DNA of 64,000 bases from Bretschneidera sinensis (GCA_023935145.1 CM043700.1:144261828-144325827), one strand, 5' to 3'. Positions 37,086 to 50,351 are shown, counted from the first letter of the stretch. Notes: generated from the sequence alone by a model not told the origin. Translations and numbers: made by a program.

Positions 37086-37470
37086 GCTATACGATAGCTG
37101 GAACAGGGGCGTGCGCACTATGGTGTTCGGCCATGTGCACTATGCGATAGCTGGGACAGGGGCGTGCGCACTACGGTGCTCGACCGTGTGCGCTATGCAA
37201 TAGCTCGCACTACGGTGCTCGGCCGTGTGCGCTATGCGATAGCTGGGACAGGGGCATGTGCACTACGGTGCTCGGCCATGTGCGCTATGCAAAAGCTCGC
37301 ACTACGGTTCTCGGCCGTGTGGGCTATGCGATAGCTGGGACAGGGGCATGCGCACTACGGTGCTCGACCGTGTGCGCTATGCAATAGCTCGGACAGGGGC
37401 ATGTGCACTACGGTGCTCGGCCATGTGCGCTATGCGATAGCTTGGACAGGGGCATGCGCACTACGGTTGC
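37086..37470. repeat. 53-bp tandem array (array 3)
   Basis: About eight units of 53 bases or a shortened 37-38 base form, built on GCTATGCGATAGCTGGGACA, GGGGCATGCGCACTACGG and TGCTCGGCCATGTGC. The CTCGGCC(A/G)TGTGC segment is shared with array 2. Confidence 0.9.
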
Positions 37471-37632
37471 GGAACTTGACCCAAACCGATGGGTGTGAGT
37501 GCTGGCCCCTACTGCTCTCCTACCAACATCCCTAGCAGGGGGTTTAGGTGGCATGACAACAAATGAGTTCTTTAAACTTCTTCGCTGTTACTGCCAGCGA
37601 AAGATGGTGGTTTCCCACGGACGACGCCAATC
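37471..37632 (-). promoter_or_regulatory. Leader and primer-binding-like junction
   Basis: The unrepeated leader follows the right LTR on the minus strand. Its first bases, GATTGGCGTCGTCCGTGGGA, resemble the TGGCGCCGTCTGTGGGAA-type junction found behind the 5' LTR of many plant gypsy elements (recalled). The priming tRNA is not identified. Confidence 0.6.
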
Positions 37633-38228
37633 TGTTGATGCCAAAAATGTGTTTTGCTGAGTTGGAGGCTAGGACTCAAACGTATCTGCACAGGGAGAGG
37701 AAGGTGAGCTAGGGGGTTGCCGGAGGGGGTGCCTCCGAAGATGCTCCGAAGCTTTAGTTAGAGTCAGAGCAAAAATATGTAGGGGACGAGCGCTCCATTT
37801 TTCAGTTGAGCAAAAAGTTGGGCCTTTAGTGTGCATACCTGACCCTTTTTATAGGGCTTCGGAGGCGGCATTTGGCCTAGGGCGGCAATGATGTGTTGCC
37901 CCAACTGGGTTGGGTAATGATGCCTATGAGGCCCAGCTAGGTGGCTGGGGGCCGTCCGTTAGGGCTTTGCCTTGCTGGCTTGATCTGGAGTCGTTTATGC
38001 GTTAAGGCGGTTTGACGACCTGACGTCCCAACTTGGTTGGGTAATGATGGCCTGGAGGGCGGTGGTGACGTGGAGGCCCAGCTGGGGGGCAATGATGCCC
38101 TGAAGGGCGGTCATGACCTGGAGGCCCAACTGTCCGAGCCTGGGTCTTCCGTGTGTCTTCTTGTGGCCTAGGGTCCAGATGATCCACGTGTCATCTTCTT
38201 ATTGGAAATGTGTATTTTGGCAGTATCA
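37633..38228 (-). repeat. Right LTR (5' LTR) of the non-autonomous element
   Basis: Same ends, length and TATA-like site (minus strand near 37846-37856) as the left LTR, with about 25 differences. The element's own transcript would start in this LTR and run leftward, antisense to spermine synthase. Confidence 0.92.
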
Positions 38229-38387
38229 GAAATCATGTTGCTAAAACCATTTAGTAAAGTTCTATTTTTTTTCTCGATAACAACAATTGTGTTCTATTGA
38301 CAGATGCATTCAGCTGCCTTTGCCTTGCCAACATTTTTGAAGAGGGAAGTGAGCTTACTTGGTGGTTCTTCAACTGCAACACAATGA

Positions 38388-39639
38388 ATCAGCATTTCTT
38401 AGATCGATTTATAGCAGTCCTAGTATGATTTTGATAAATGGAATTAGCCCTGCTTGGGAAATAGACTCTCTAGGCGTTACTAAATATATAGGTTCAACTG
38501 GGGCCATGAGCTTTGCCTTTGAGACTTTGGTGAGGATTTCTATTCTAGCCTGTATTACAGTTACTTTTACAACTATTTAGCTGGTGACCTATTACCATAT
38601 ATGATACTGGGTATTGATATTCATTTGATCAGGTCTTCAAGAAATGGTGTTCCCAGTTTATGACAAGTGCACCTGGAATTTACTTTAAGCCCGACCAAAC
38701 CTAGGTTTATCAACTCTAATTTTGCCTTTGGGTTTTTTTTAAGTACATCGTTTAATAAAAATTAAGTAAAAACAAAATTGTGTTTTTAATACGGTTGTCA
38801 TTAATTTGCAGACGAGTCCATAAATATATTTATGACCCAAAGAAAAAGAAGTAATTTCTGATTACTTGGTAAAACGAACCAATAAGCAAACCCTATCAGG
38901 ACTCAGGAGTAAGAGATCTGCCATTCAACAGTCAACACGTTAAAGATTCCACACGTGTCGGATCTTGGCAGAATCTGGCACACGCTCTCCACACTCCGGC
39001 TTCATATTTTCATTTTTCTCTTTCTCTCACTTTCTCGTGAAAGGTCTCAGCTCGGAAATCAAACATCAAAAAGGAAACTGTACCAACCTACCAGGGAGCT
39101 CGTCTTCCCTCACGAAGCTTCCCCGATTTACTCTAATAGGTAGTATTTCTCATTCGCTTTCTCTTGAAAGTACGAATTCTCTCGCAGATTTTTGCATAAA
39201 ATATCCCCCATCGAAATAAGCGTATGGCTTCTTTTAGATTTTACAGATGATAAAATTAGCTATTTCTTGTGAATTTTCGACAAACAAATTTCTACCTAAA
39301 CAAACAAAAATCGTTTTGTAAATTTAGTTTGATATAATCAAACTGTTTTATGATATTCTTTATGTTGAAGTTGGTTCTGGAAATGAATAGATTTGAATGT
39401 GACATAAATTCTCTGACCGCATATAGGTGTTCTTAGGAAATAAAAGTTAGGTTTTTTCTTTTCGATTGTGCTTTTATATCTTTCATTCCACTGCAGACTA
39501 TTTTCTTATTGTCAATACTCTTAATTGATTATGGAATTCTGTGCCATTTAAGCTTTGAAATGAACGTTTAATTTTGTTTGATTCGGTGGTCTGCAGGTTC
39601 TCTCTGTACATATATTTGTTGCTGAAAGTTACGGAATAG
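38388..39639 (+). promoter_or_regulatory. Promoter and 5' UTR of the pyruvate kinase-like gene
   Basis: This interval runs from the spermine synthase stop to the PK-B start codon. A TC-rich block near 38990-39040 suggests a plant initiator region. A probable 5' UTR intron runs from 39140 (AATAG|GTAGTA) to 39596 (CTGCAG|GTTCTC), leaving 43 UTR bases before the ATG at 39640. No TATA box was identified with confidence. Confidence 0.5.
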
Positions 39640-42600
39640 ATGACACTGAGTACGATTTCAGCTTCTGCGGTTACCAAGCAATGGACCATTGCAAACCATG
39701 TAATTAACCTTTTGGTTTATGTGCAATTCATGCTCATATTATGATGCCTTTTGCTATCTATGTTTACTTGTGTATATTGAGTTCCTGCATTATGACTTTT
39801 ACTTTTGGTGTTAATTTGTTCTATACCTCTTTAATAGTCCAGATTCATCAATTCTAAATAGAATACTTAAAATATTGTGGAAAAATAAGTCAATGATTGG
39901 TTTTCTCTGCTAGATTTATCTATGAGAATTCAAACCAACAGCTAATGAAAATACACCAAATATCATATTACTACATTAGACAATTCTTATGCTTAAGCGC
40001 AATGCGATGGTATCCCCCTTTGTGTATAATATAAGTTTCCTTTTAGGCTTGCTTCTTGTTGAAATTGACAACTTATTACCAGCTGGAGAAGTATTGGTTT
40101 AAGCTCATTGCTTCTCTTCTTCTGAAACTACCTGGCTAGAGTATTCTAGACTTTTTCACAGTTTGAATATGAAATATGAGTGCTTTCTGGATTTCTTGAG
40201 GATTGGAATGTTTTTTACTTTTCAGGCCATTCAGACAGTTGATCTTTTAGAGGTTGCATTGTCCAACCCAAAGGGAAAGTTTGCTTATTTTCCATGTAGA
40301 CTTCATGTAAACCAACCAGCTAATATTGTTCAGTTACTAGCAATTAATAGAAGAAACTTGTCGCTGAAGACTTTAGCTTTTGCTGTTCCAAATGGAAAGG
40401 AAGAAGCTAAAAGAGCCAGTTCACATGCTTGCACTGATGATATTATTCCTTTAGAATATAATGAGAGTTCCAAGCATCCAGATGTGGAAAGTGATATGTC
40501 CGTAGCACAATCACAAGCAGTCCTCTCTCTTAGTGTTGAGCATCTACAAAACCAAGGAAGCCTTCTGGACAAACTGAAGGCTGTTCATTTACATGTATTA
40601 GCATCAGAGCAGTGGAATGCTTCTCGACTCAAATTATGTCACAGGTTAGTTTGATTTCTAAATTCTTTCATTATTATGTAAAGCTCCTAATCTTTTTATG
40701 TTGAGCGCTTCTTGACTGGGGGAGTTAAACTGTTTACCTAACAGTATTTCAGTCTAATAATGTCATGAACCATCTGATATGCACTTTTAAGGAATAATTT
40801 AAGGTGATTTGTAGTAGTGTTCAGTTTTTAAGTTTCCCCCCTTCTCATCTTAGTATTACTTTATGCTATGTTTTTTATCGTCTTATCAACTGTCACAAAC
40901 ATGGATGGTTGTGGTTCTGCCATCAGATGTACTAGTTGATTTGGTTCTGAGTATAATGTTGTTTGATATTTCTTTATTTATGATATACATGACTACTTTA
41001 TGATTTGATGATCTGCACAGAACATGCATTTTAGCATGGTATTTACCCTGTAAAATTTATGACGATATTCTGTTTTACATCCGAAGCTTCACTTCATCAA
41101 GCAGGGTAAGATATTTGGAATATAGACGTGCTAGTATAACTTAATTTTTTTTAACAAAATTAAGCCTTGTTCTCGCACCCCTCTTGTCCCTTTGAACTAT
41201 ACTTTCTTCTACATGCTTCAAGTTTCTTATATTATGAGGATCTTCTAATCTTTGGGATTTCTGTCCTAGCAGAAATTATTTGGCTAGTGCAACAAACTTA
41301 ATTCATTATCTCGCTTTGAAATTCCTTGACATTGAGCAGCTCAAAGAAGATCTTTCTTCTATTGGTCTTTTGAATTTAGAGGCCATCAACTCAAATGTCC
41401 TTGCAAGTCTTACTGCAGGCATACAACTGTTGGAAAACTTGAAATCCAACCTTCAAAACACCAAAGAGAATATTGGGGCTGAAATGTGCACTCTCAAAAG
41501 ATTAGACCAACAGAAGAACGAGAACTTCACTATACAGGCAATGAGGAAGAAGGCATCCTCCAATAGACAGTTTTTATTGGGTCCACTTAAAGAGGGCAGA
41601 ATTACTTATATCATGGTAACTGTTGGCCAAGAAGCTACTGAAAGTGAAACACTTATAACTGATCTTCTCAAGGCTGGGACCTCCATTGTTCGGATCAATT
41701 GTGCACATGGAGACCCTAGTATTTGGAGTGAGATCATTAGAAGAGTGAAAAGAAGTTCTCAAATGCTGGAGGTGCCATGTCGAATTCTTATGGATTTAGC
41801 CGGACCAAAGCTCCGAACGGGCCACCTAAAGCCTGGTCCATGCGTGATTAAAATATCTCCCAAGAAAAATGCTACTGGAAATACTATCTCCCCTTCTCAA
41901 GTTTGGCTTTCTCACAAAGGAGTGGATCCTCCTCCTCATTTGTCTCCTGATGCAGTGCTATTCATAGATGACCAAGAATTTCTCGCTGAGCTTGAAGTAG
42001 GTGATACTTTGAGGTTTTGTGATGCTAGAAGGAAAAAGGGGATGCTCAGGATCTCTAGAAAGTTCCATGTTTTCTCCAGTACTGGGTTTCTGGCCGAGTG
42101 TGCTAGGACTACTTATGTTCAGTCTGGAATGGGATTGTATATTAAGAGAAGGAAAGGCAGGTCTTCAGTTGGACGAGTGGTAGATGTCCCTGCAAAGGAG
42201 CCATTTATTAGATTGAGAGTTGGAGACTTGCTAACCATATCAAGAGATAGCTCATGTGAACAAGATGAATCGTCTGGGCCCACAAGTGGTGCTCTTAGGA
42301 TCACTTGTTCCTCTGGCTATCTATTTGATTCAGTCAAACCAGGAGAACCTATTGCTTTTGATGATGGAAAGATTTGGGGAGTAATTCAAGGAACAAGTAT
42401 TTCAGAAATTGTTGTCTCAATCACTCATGCTGGTCTAACAGGTACTAAACTTGGATCAGAGAAATCCATCAACATCCCAGAGGGTAATATTCGTTTTGAA
42501 GGCCTCACTTCCAAGGATCTGAAGGATCTTGAATTTGTTGCTTCCCATGCTGACATAGTGGGTGTTTCTTTTGTCCGAGATGTTCGTGATATTGTTGTGC

Positions 42601-44151
42601 TTCGACAAGAGCTGGAGAAACGGAAACTTCAGAACCTGGGCATTATTTTGAAAATTGAAACAAGGAGTGGGTTTGAGAAATTGCCTCTAATGCTCTTAGA
42701 GGCAATGAAGTCTTCGAATCCTTTGGGAGTTATGATTGCTAGAGGAGATCTTGCAGTGGAGTGTGGGTGGGAGAGTCTAGCTGATATACAGGAAGAAATT
42801 CTTGCTATTTGTGGCGCTGCCCACGTACCAGTCATTTGGGCAACTCAGGTCCTTGAGTCACTTGTCAAATCTGGTGTGCCTACCAGAGCTGAGATTACTG
42901 ATGTTGCCAATGGAAGGAGGTAAGTAGTGATTTTGTTATTATCCTACCATTTTATATTGTGATCAACTAAGAGCTAGTTTGGTACACCAGATTAAAGGGG
43001 AAAAGATAAAAGATGAGAAAAAATGAGATGATTTCATTCAATCTTACATTTGATATAAAAAAAAATAAGACTAAATTGCATCGATCATTCTTAAACTATG
43101 GCCGCTTAACACTCAAAGTCCCTAAACTATGAATTTGGCACCAAAGGTCCTTAAACTTTCAATTAGTTGTAATGTGATGCCCTTCATCAATATAATTCAT
43201 ATTTTCTTACTTTGAGATGATTGAATGCAATAAATAAGGTTTTCAATAAACCCTATAAATCATTTGGAGGTCATCTAATTGTTTTTTAGAATTTTCCATT
43301 AACATGTTATTTTTTGTGGTTTTTCAATTGTTAATAGTAAAAAAAAAAAGAAAAATATTTCCCATGTTAAAAAATTCTTATATTTTTTTTAATCATGGTA
43401 GATCACTTTTATCTTTGCATGTAGATAAAAAATCATGATCAAATTCCTTACATTGTTAAGTTTTTAAGATAATTTCACTGATGAATAAGGTTTAAAAGGG
43501 TTACATTGTAATTAATTAAAAGTTTGAAGATTTCTAGTGTCAAATTCATAGTTTAGGAATCCAAGTGCTAAAGGATAATAGTCTAAGAACCTCTCATGCA
43601 ATTATACCAAAGATTAAACATCAAAATGATCTTATTTCGCCAAGTTATATAAATTGTTTCATCCTATCCTCTTAATCCGGTGTACCAAATTAGCACTATT
43701 CTTCTATATCAGTCACCTGATGTATTTGTGTCTGTAAGCCTTGTTACTGGATGCAACTTTTAAAAATAGCAAGAGCTCACTATAGATTACTGGTTACTTG
43801 AGCACGTTCCAAAAAAATTGTTAAAGCTCATGTAGCCACACTGGCTTGATTCTTTTGTTTTACGTTTTGTTAGATATGTCTACCAACAATGATATAATTT
43901 CAATCAAAAGAAGAATTTCACACCCATGCTTTTTTAAACAGTTTTTGTAGTAAAAAGTTTAAAACAATCAAATGCAGAAGAAAAAAAATGCTAATGGATT
44001 CTTTTGTCTTCGCAGGGCAAGTTGCGTCATGTTAAACAAAGGAAAACATATTGTGGAAGCTGTATCGACTTTGGATAACATTCTCCATTCCAACTCCACA
44101 CAGGTGAAAGCAGAGCTGAAGCCTCTTGTACTGTCTGGCCATCTCATTTAG
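39640..44151 (+). CDS. Pyruvate kinase-like protein, copy B, intact
   Basis: Four coding exons, 39640-39699, 40226-40644, 41273-42919 and 44016-44151, join in phase with GT-AG borders to give 753 residues, starting [15 protein letters not shown]. It matches the long, divergent plant pyruvate kinase family protein At3g49160 (about 710 residues). The kinase part shows IMVTVGQEA near residue 273, INCAHGDP near 301, [11 protein letters not shown] near 333, the PK signature LKIETRSG near 618-625 with its Lys and Glu, [10 protein letters not shown] near 648, and [16 protein letters not shown] at the last junction. It has a long N-terminal extension and a large insert between LAGPKL and the signature; canonical plant PKs are about 500-580 residues. 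Whether it makes ATP from phosphoenolpyruvate is not established by sequence. Intron 3 contains a MITE (42971-43696). Confidence 0.92.
42971..43696. mobile_element. MITE-like element in the PK intron, copy B
   Basis: This is the block B counterpart of 1602-2324. The ends GAGCTAGTTTGGTACACC and GGTGTACCAAATTAGCAC are inverted repeats. It is AT-rich, non-coding, and lies wholly in the third intron of an intact gene. Confidence 0.75.
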
Positions 44152-44722
44152 TAATTGTCCATTTGGTTAACAATTGCAATGGAAATTTTCGATGTACATG
44201 GTGTAATAACTTATTTAGGGACATTAGTCGGAGATATCTCAGAGTTGTGAAAATAAATGAAAGCGTTCCTTGAAACTTTCATGGTTCAACCTTTGAATAT
44301 ATTTGAGATCTCAAGGTAAAAAAAAGGAATAATAGAAAGCCAAGCGGAGGGTCGAAAATTTATTTCTGCTAGGAAACAGCACCTGAGTTCATTAATTAAT
44401 GCAATAAAATTGTACTTCAAACCCCAATTTTTAAACAGAAAAGAAAGGAAGATTTTCATTTTTTACACCACTAATACCACATTGTATATTCACCTTATTT
44501 TTTCCCCTCTTTTTAGTTTGGTTTGCTTCAAATTCACTACTCTGCACGACTGGTAATGACAAAAACAATTGGACATTTCCATATGAGACATCATGTACAG
44601 ACTCCATATACTCGACAAACTTTCTGAATAATTTTAACTGCTTTTCTTCTGGATTGAAGTAGTGCCAATTTTACTTTTTATACAACTAAATCAAACATAA
44701 AAATTAACAAAATCAAGTCTGC
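44152..44722. other. Interval between converging gene ends, block B
   Basis: Holds the 3' flanks of PK-B (+) and CNGC1-B (-), homologous to 2811-3377. No coding region or RNA gene was recognised. Confidence 0.6.
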
Positions 44723-47700
44723 CTATTGATCCTCCGCAGTAAAATCAGGTTCTGCTGGCTTCTGAAGCAGGATGGGTGGTACCCTCTCCGGCAACCTACT
44801 CTTGCGAGAACCTTTACGCCGTACAGCACGAAGAATATTAGCAGCAAACCGTGAGGCATAAATGGTAGCACCTAGACTAGGGGAGTTCCCTCCGGCATTG
44901 GCCAATGCATCTTGCAACCTATTTTCCTCTTCCATAAGAGACTCTTCTAGTTTCTTTTTGCTATAGCGACGCCATGCAGCTTGTATGAAGCAAGCTGCCC
45001 AAGTCCTCCATTGCTGCGAGTAGAACCTGAAAGTGTGGCGAAGCTGCTTACTGTGAAGCCGCCGGAATTGGGAAGCAACAAACTTCAAGTCATCAGCCAT
45101 CAGAGCAAAAGCTTCAACTTCTGTTAGTGCTCGGACAGTTCTAGTTGAGATAGGGAGGTTTGATGAGCAATGGGGATCCAAAGCCCATGTAAGAAGCTCT
45201 TCTCCACAGAAGTCACCAGCCTTGAGATATTCAGAGTTAAAGAAGCCAGTTCTTCCACCATTGGTGGTAATGGTCAATAGCTTGCCTCGCATAATGAAGA
45301 GCATCTCATCAACTGGATCTCCCTCTCGAACAATGTAACTTTCCTCTGTGTAGAGCACTGGCTTAAGGCGATCACATAAAGCATCCAACAGTTGTTCATC
45401 CATTTTTTCAAACATTGGCACCTTAAATTAATCCAAGAAATTGAGAATAAGTTTAAGATATAGTGACAAATGATAGGAGCTTAAATAATCAACCGTGCAA
45501 CAATTTAACTCTTCGGAAGGCAGGAAAAAAGGTCAGAGTTATATTATAAAATGTACAGAAACTAACTCTCATGAGCAGAGCCAGGCAGAGATGCCGCTTT
45601 ATGTCTCTCTTAAGGTCCTTTGGAAGATTACAGAGCAAATTCTCTTCATCCACGCCTCTTGTTTCTTGCCATTTGTATTGTTCATACCGCCGAATTCGCT
45701 CCCTTAAATTCTCAGGGAGTAAGCGGTGAGCCATCCACTGCTCTGCATCTCGCCTCTTTACCCTCATCTCCTCCAATCTTGTAGTTGTAGACTGCAAGTA
45801 TGTCTGTTCCACATAAATTTCAGTACATCAAAACCGAGAACAGTTAGATCTCATAAAAGGATGAACATTGAGTGTCCAAGCCATTCCATTGAGGCTCATG
45901 CAACTTCCTTAAAACCTAAAAATCAGCCTGATCTCATTATGGCAAGGTTTGAGGAGATTTACTTAAATCTCTTCCAAGGAAAAAATTGCCTTAATCAGAT
46001 TTAAGCAAACAACACCTATACAAAGCAGCTCCATAAAATTTTAACTGAACAACTGATTACTAGTCATCCAAAAGATCAACATAACTCCATGTGATTTGAG
46101 AAAGAAAATTAGGAAAAGAAGTAAGTCAATAATTACAAAGAGTTATGCGCATGCCACCAAGATAACACACCCAAACAAAGAAAAAGAAAAGGGGAAAAAG
46201 CAATAAGAATGAACCAACCTGCATGTTTCCAATGAGAAATGAGAACAACACCAATCCAGAGATGGAAATAGAAACAGCAAAGCAGATTTCCCAGACAAAT
46301 GTGCTTGTTTCAAGGTTTTGACCAAGAGAACTGCAAAAAAGAGCGAGGTATCAGAGACTTTTTCCAGAAGTTAACTCCCAATTTGGAGAACATTAGAAGA
46401 CTAAGCATATGCATTTGTCCTTGGGAAATACAATGTCTATATGAAAGAAATATAATAAATATATACATAAATATGCACCATACGATAAAATAATATTAGT
46501 TCACTCGTGACCGAAAGAAAGTGCACTGAACTAAGATTCTATAAGCCTAGATCGACAAGACATTAATCACAACTATCATTCAACATAGCCTTTCCTAACT
46601 ATCATGCATAATTTTTACTTCAGATCACACATCATTGTCCAACACCACCCCTTACCCTTCCAAAAGAAGAAATAATCAAAGAAAGATAGGTTTATACTTG
46701 AGAGAGAGACCGCAGATGACCTAAAGTAAATGTGGTATATGGACCTTCTTTCCTACCATTCATCCTTATTCCGTTTTTTTCCCAAAAATCTAATATATAT
46801 ATAATAGTCCTTAACATTGTGGTTGCGCCACGTGTAAAGGATATTAAATTCTTAATATATTAACCTCTCTTCCTCTCCATTTGCCTCTAATAATTACTCT
46901 TAAATTTATTAGTATTACTACCTTTTTTCCTTATCGTTTACAAATTTACTTCTTATATCTCTTTTAAACCCCTAAACAATTATCCTAAAAACAACCAAAC
47001 CAATTAAATTACCACAAGTATCATTTCAATAATTAAAATAAATAATTAAATAAAAAATAATGACTTTTTATTATATTATTATTATAATATAATAATTAGA
47101 AATTTACAGTAATATAATTGAATTTTAATAATAATATATATTACCAAAATATATAATTATTACATTTTTTGGTCACCAAATTATAATTTTAGTACTATTT
47201 TGTGTCTAAATTTCTGTAATACTAAACCTGTGCATAGCACTGGCAATGTGGCTAGTGTCTGAAATAATTCGATCATACAAAACAACTGATTGACCAATAG
47301 TATTTGTCTTAAGCATTAATTAAATAGCAACAAATATTAGAAACTAAAGATGTGTTCGACAATGAGCATGAGAGAACAATGTACAAATAGTGTAGCAGTG
47401 GGCATCACACAAGTACCATGTCTAAACTACACCCCTTTACTTGATGAAATTTGTATGCTTCAAGAAACGTACAACAACCATGAGAAAAGCTCACGAAAAA
47501 ATGGGGAAAAAGAAAAGAAAATTCTGCAAAGAATTCATTTAGAATTTTTTTAATGTTTTTAAAGAAAGGGATGTAGTATATGCAGACCTCAAATTTTGCA
47601 GGCCCCACCAAAAACAGTAAAAGAACTTCTTTGGAAAATCTGTCGACTCAACAATGCCAGACTCAAGAGCATCATGGAATATTCCAAAATCAAAAAGTGT

Positions 47701-50351
47701 TGTATTTGATGTCTGAATAGGGCAGGAATCTTTCAGAAACGCGTTACTCCCCGAAGCTTTATCACAATATAATAACGTACGGTTACAACCAACACGGTTT
47801 CCACAAGCTTCTTTCCAGCAAGTTGTTTCCCTTTCAATAGAAAACAAGTACCAAAATGCTCCAAGTACCTATACAATAAGCTAATCACTTAGTAATCAGA
47901 AAAATCTGCAAGGAAAGAGATAATTGAACTTTTAATCATGATATCATTAAATGAAAAAAAAAAGGAAAAAAATTATATATCCAAATAAACAGCCTCTAGA
48001 TCTTATAAAAATAAAAAATAAAAAGCCTCTAGACTCATGTAGACACCGCTTATTTGATTTATAAACAACAGTGAACTCTTAAAGAGCAAATGAACAAGAG
48101 GCCGAATATTTCCCATGCACAATGCTTTTAATTTAAAACCATTTTGCTTCCATATTCCATTAGTATGTCAATAAAACGTTCAACACAGTCAACATATGTT
48201 CGTGTACATTTTTCCTCATTAGAGGTTTCATATTATAGTATTCCATACTTCACGCATCACCCTCCTCAAGGAAAATGAATGGCCACCTGCTTATAAAGAA
48301 TCAGACTTTTCCCCGGTCCTGCTTCTACCTCTAACTGGATATAATGTGTGTCACTTGTTAGCTTAACCTTAACTGGAAATCACACTCCTTAGTAAAGCAA
48401 AATGGATAACTTCGACCATGAAACAGATGCTCGCACCTTCTATATGCCCCTAAATTATCATAACTAGTTATCTTGGGTGTTTTTTTTTTTTCCTTTTCAC
48501 AGCTTGCTGGGTTATCCTTACCCACTCATATCACGTCTTCACTACAAAATCATTGCAAGTAGCATGAAACTCTAAAAAGTGAAAGCCAAACAGCATATAA
48601 AAAGGCAGACAACATATGCACAAAAAATGTTACATGGGATATGTCAATCTAGCTATCACACTTACATGACTGGCAAGCATGTAAAGAAACAGATTAAATG
48701 CAGCTCCAGCCCATGCGGTCTTAGTGAGTATGCCTGAAGTCCTGGTCATTTCCTTATACAATGGATATATTCTAATAACCCTTGGCACATATTGGAAAAA
48801 AACAACAAATTCCAACAAATTCTTTGTATTCAAGGATCTTGAGCCCTTCATTTCGGGAATAACGATTAATATCACCACCTGAGCATAAAATAGAAGGTTA
48901 AAAGTCAATGGATAATATTAAATCGTATAAAACGATGTTAATTAGGAATATATTGCATAGTTCCCAAGCATGAAAATTTGGAGCAAATAAAATTTTCGAA
49001 TAACTTGATACAAGAATGTAAGAAATTTTAGTAACAGATATAAACTAGACACGATTTTAGCAGTTGAAATAATCATCACAGTTTCTGCCACGTAGAAGTT
49101 ACATAAACTTCTTAAATACACCAGAAAGAGTATTTTGCAAAGCAAAGAAAATCTTGTACCTGTGGGAGTGGAAGGACTGCAAGAATGTCAATTATGAAAT
49201 ATGATGAGAGATACCTCCTTGCAATCGCCCAAGTGTTTTCAACTAAAACACCTCTTCCAAATACTCGAGAAGGGGGAGCAATAAAACCAGTACGAAACTG
49301 AAAAATAATATGAATTATATAAAAGATATCTGTGAATGAGCGCAACACACTGGCTGTAATCTCCATCTTGTTATCCAAGTCAAGGCATTTCTTCTCATCA
49401 TTAATCACAGGTACGTAAAAGAACAAAGGATCGAGTGACACTGCAACTACACACACTAAGACAAATATCTTATTCCACCGTTGGAGGAAAGGCCCCTGGG
49501 GATCAAGAATTTTCTGTGTAGAACCCAAGCCTTTGGAAACTACACTATTAAATGAGCAGGATTTCAATGATTTTTTAATCCCTTTAAACCTCTCAGACCC
49601 AGATTCAAAGCTTCTTTGAAACTTTTTAGAGAAGGAGTTTATTGTTGTCCTGATTCTCCCTGAATGTATATCACTGGTTGAGGAGTATTGTCCTTCAGGA
49701 CTCTTCTCTGAGTTCCAGTCTTGAAACCTGAACATGTTATTGAATTAAAATCAGTCCATAACTCAATTTCCAGAAACAAAAGTGATATGGCCATTGAACA
49801 CTCAGCAAAATAATGTAGTTCTACAACATATCAATGTCACATGAAGACTGCCTCACTAAAATCCATAACATTTTGGTTGTGGGCGGCAACCTCCGTGTGT
49901 CAGCAACAGCATCCATTGAGATGGTAGCAAAAAGAGCAAGTGATTGTGAAAGAAGCAGAAAAAGAGTCGTTAGCACTTAGCAGCAACTGTGCTGGTCTAT
50001 ATTCACCATACATGCCACTATAGGTGGAGTGGGTCAGGTGATAAAGGATGTAAGATAACACCATCCATCATAACAAGAAATGAAGATCGTGTTGGATACG
50101 ATGATAGGTGAGATTGGAAGAAATGACACAAGGGGTGTGACAGTACAAAATTTTAGATTTCAAGAAAATTAATGTCCAATTTAGAAAGTAATACACTCTT
50201 CGAAGTTCGAAGAACGAATCCTTAAAGTCAAGCACACAATTCATTAACACTGAACTCAGGAACCAACAGAGAAGTTACTGAAAATGAGAAATCAAAGTGT
50301 AAACAGTGTAAAAGAAACTAACCTCACAAACTTCTCCTGAGGGAAGTTCAT
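44723..50351 (-). CDS. CNGC1: CNGC1-like cyclic nucleotide-gated channel, copy B
   Basis: A plasma-membrane cation channel subunit. Exons in transcript order are 50323-50351, 49160-49727, 48666-48878, 47588-47868, 46219-46330, 45567-45803 and 44723-45421, in phase, coding 712 residues. The first exon gives MNFPQEKFV and must be spliced to reach FQDWNSEK; the ATG at 49735 is not the start. Spans S1-S6 lie at about 95-400, with the pore and GQN filter near 367-369. The cyclic-nucleotide-binding domain from about 481 keeps GDPVDEMLFIMRGKL and AGDFCGEELLTWALDP. The IQ site is near 625-633. Exon 4 encodes exactly the same protein as in copy A. The native upstream DNA is present, unlike copy A. It sits between PK-B and the PP2C gene, as CNGC1 (At5g53130) does beside At5g53140 in Arabidopsis. 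Confidence 0.93.
47934..48310. other. Copy-B-only intron segment
   Basis: About 377 bases of CNGC1-B intron 3 have no counterpart in copy A. They are bounded by a direct repeat ACTTTT; copy A has a single ACTTTT near 6256. Either A lost it by recombination between the six-base repeats, or B gained an insertion with a six-base duplication. Confidence 0.75.

Larger units (their letters stand above)
33066..38228 (-). mobile_element. Non-autonomous LTR element full of tandem repeats
   Basis: A complete 5.16-kb element in the last spermine synthase intron. It is bounded by 596-base LTRs (33066-33661 and 37633-38228) with TGTTGATGCC/GGCAGTATCA ends and a perfect 5-base duplication GAAAT at 33061-33065 and 38229-38233. 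Orientation is minus: a purine tract (AAGGAAGTGGGGGGCC) precedes the left LTR, a primer-binding-like junction (ATTGGCGTCGTCCGTGGGAA) follows the right LTR, and TATAAAAAGG lies on the minus strand of each LTR. The LTRs differ at about 25 positions (roughly 4%). The 3.97-kb interior holds three tandem arrays and about 140 bases of leader, with no gag or pol similarity. Proteins must come from another element. A related solo LTR lies at 8376-8969. Confidence 0.92.

Noticed and set aside
33785..37470. Centromeric or subtelomeric satellite locus
   Set aside because: The arrays are exactly enclosed by LTRs and a target duplication within a gene intron, so they are element interior, not a large satellite domain.
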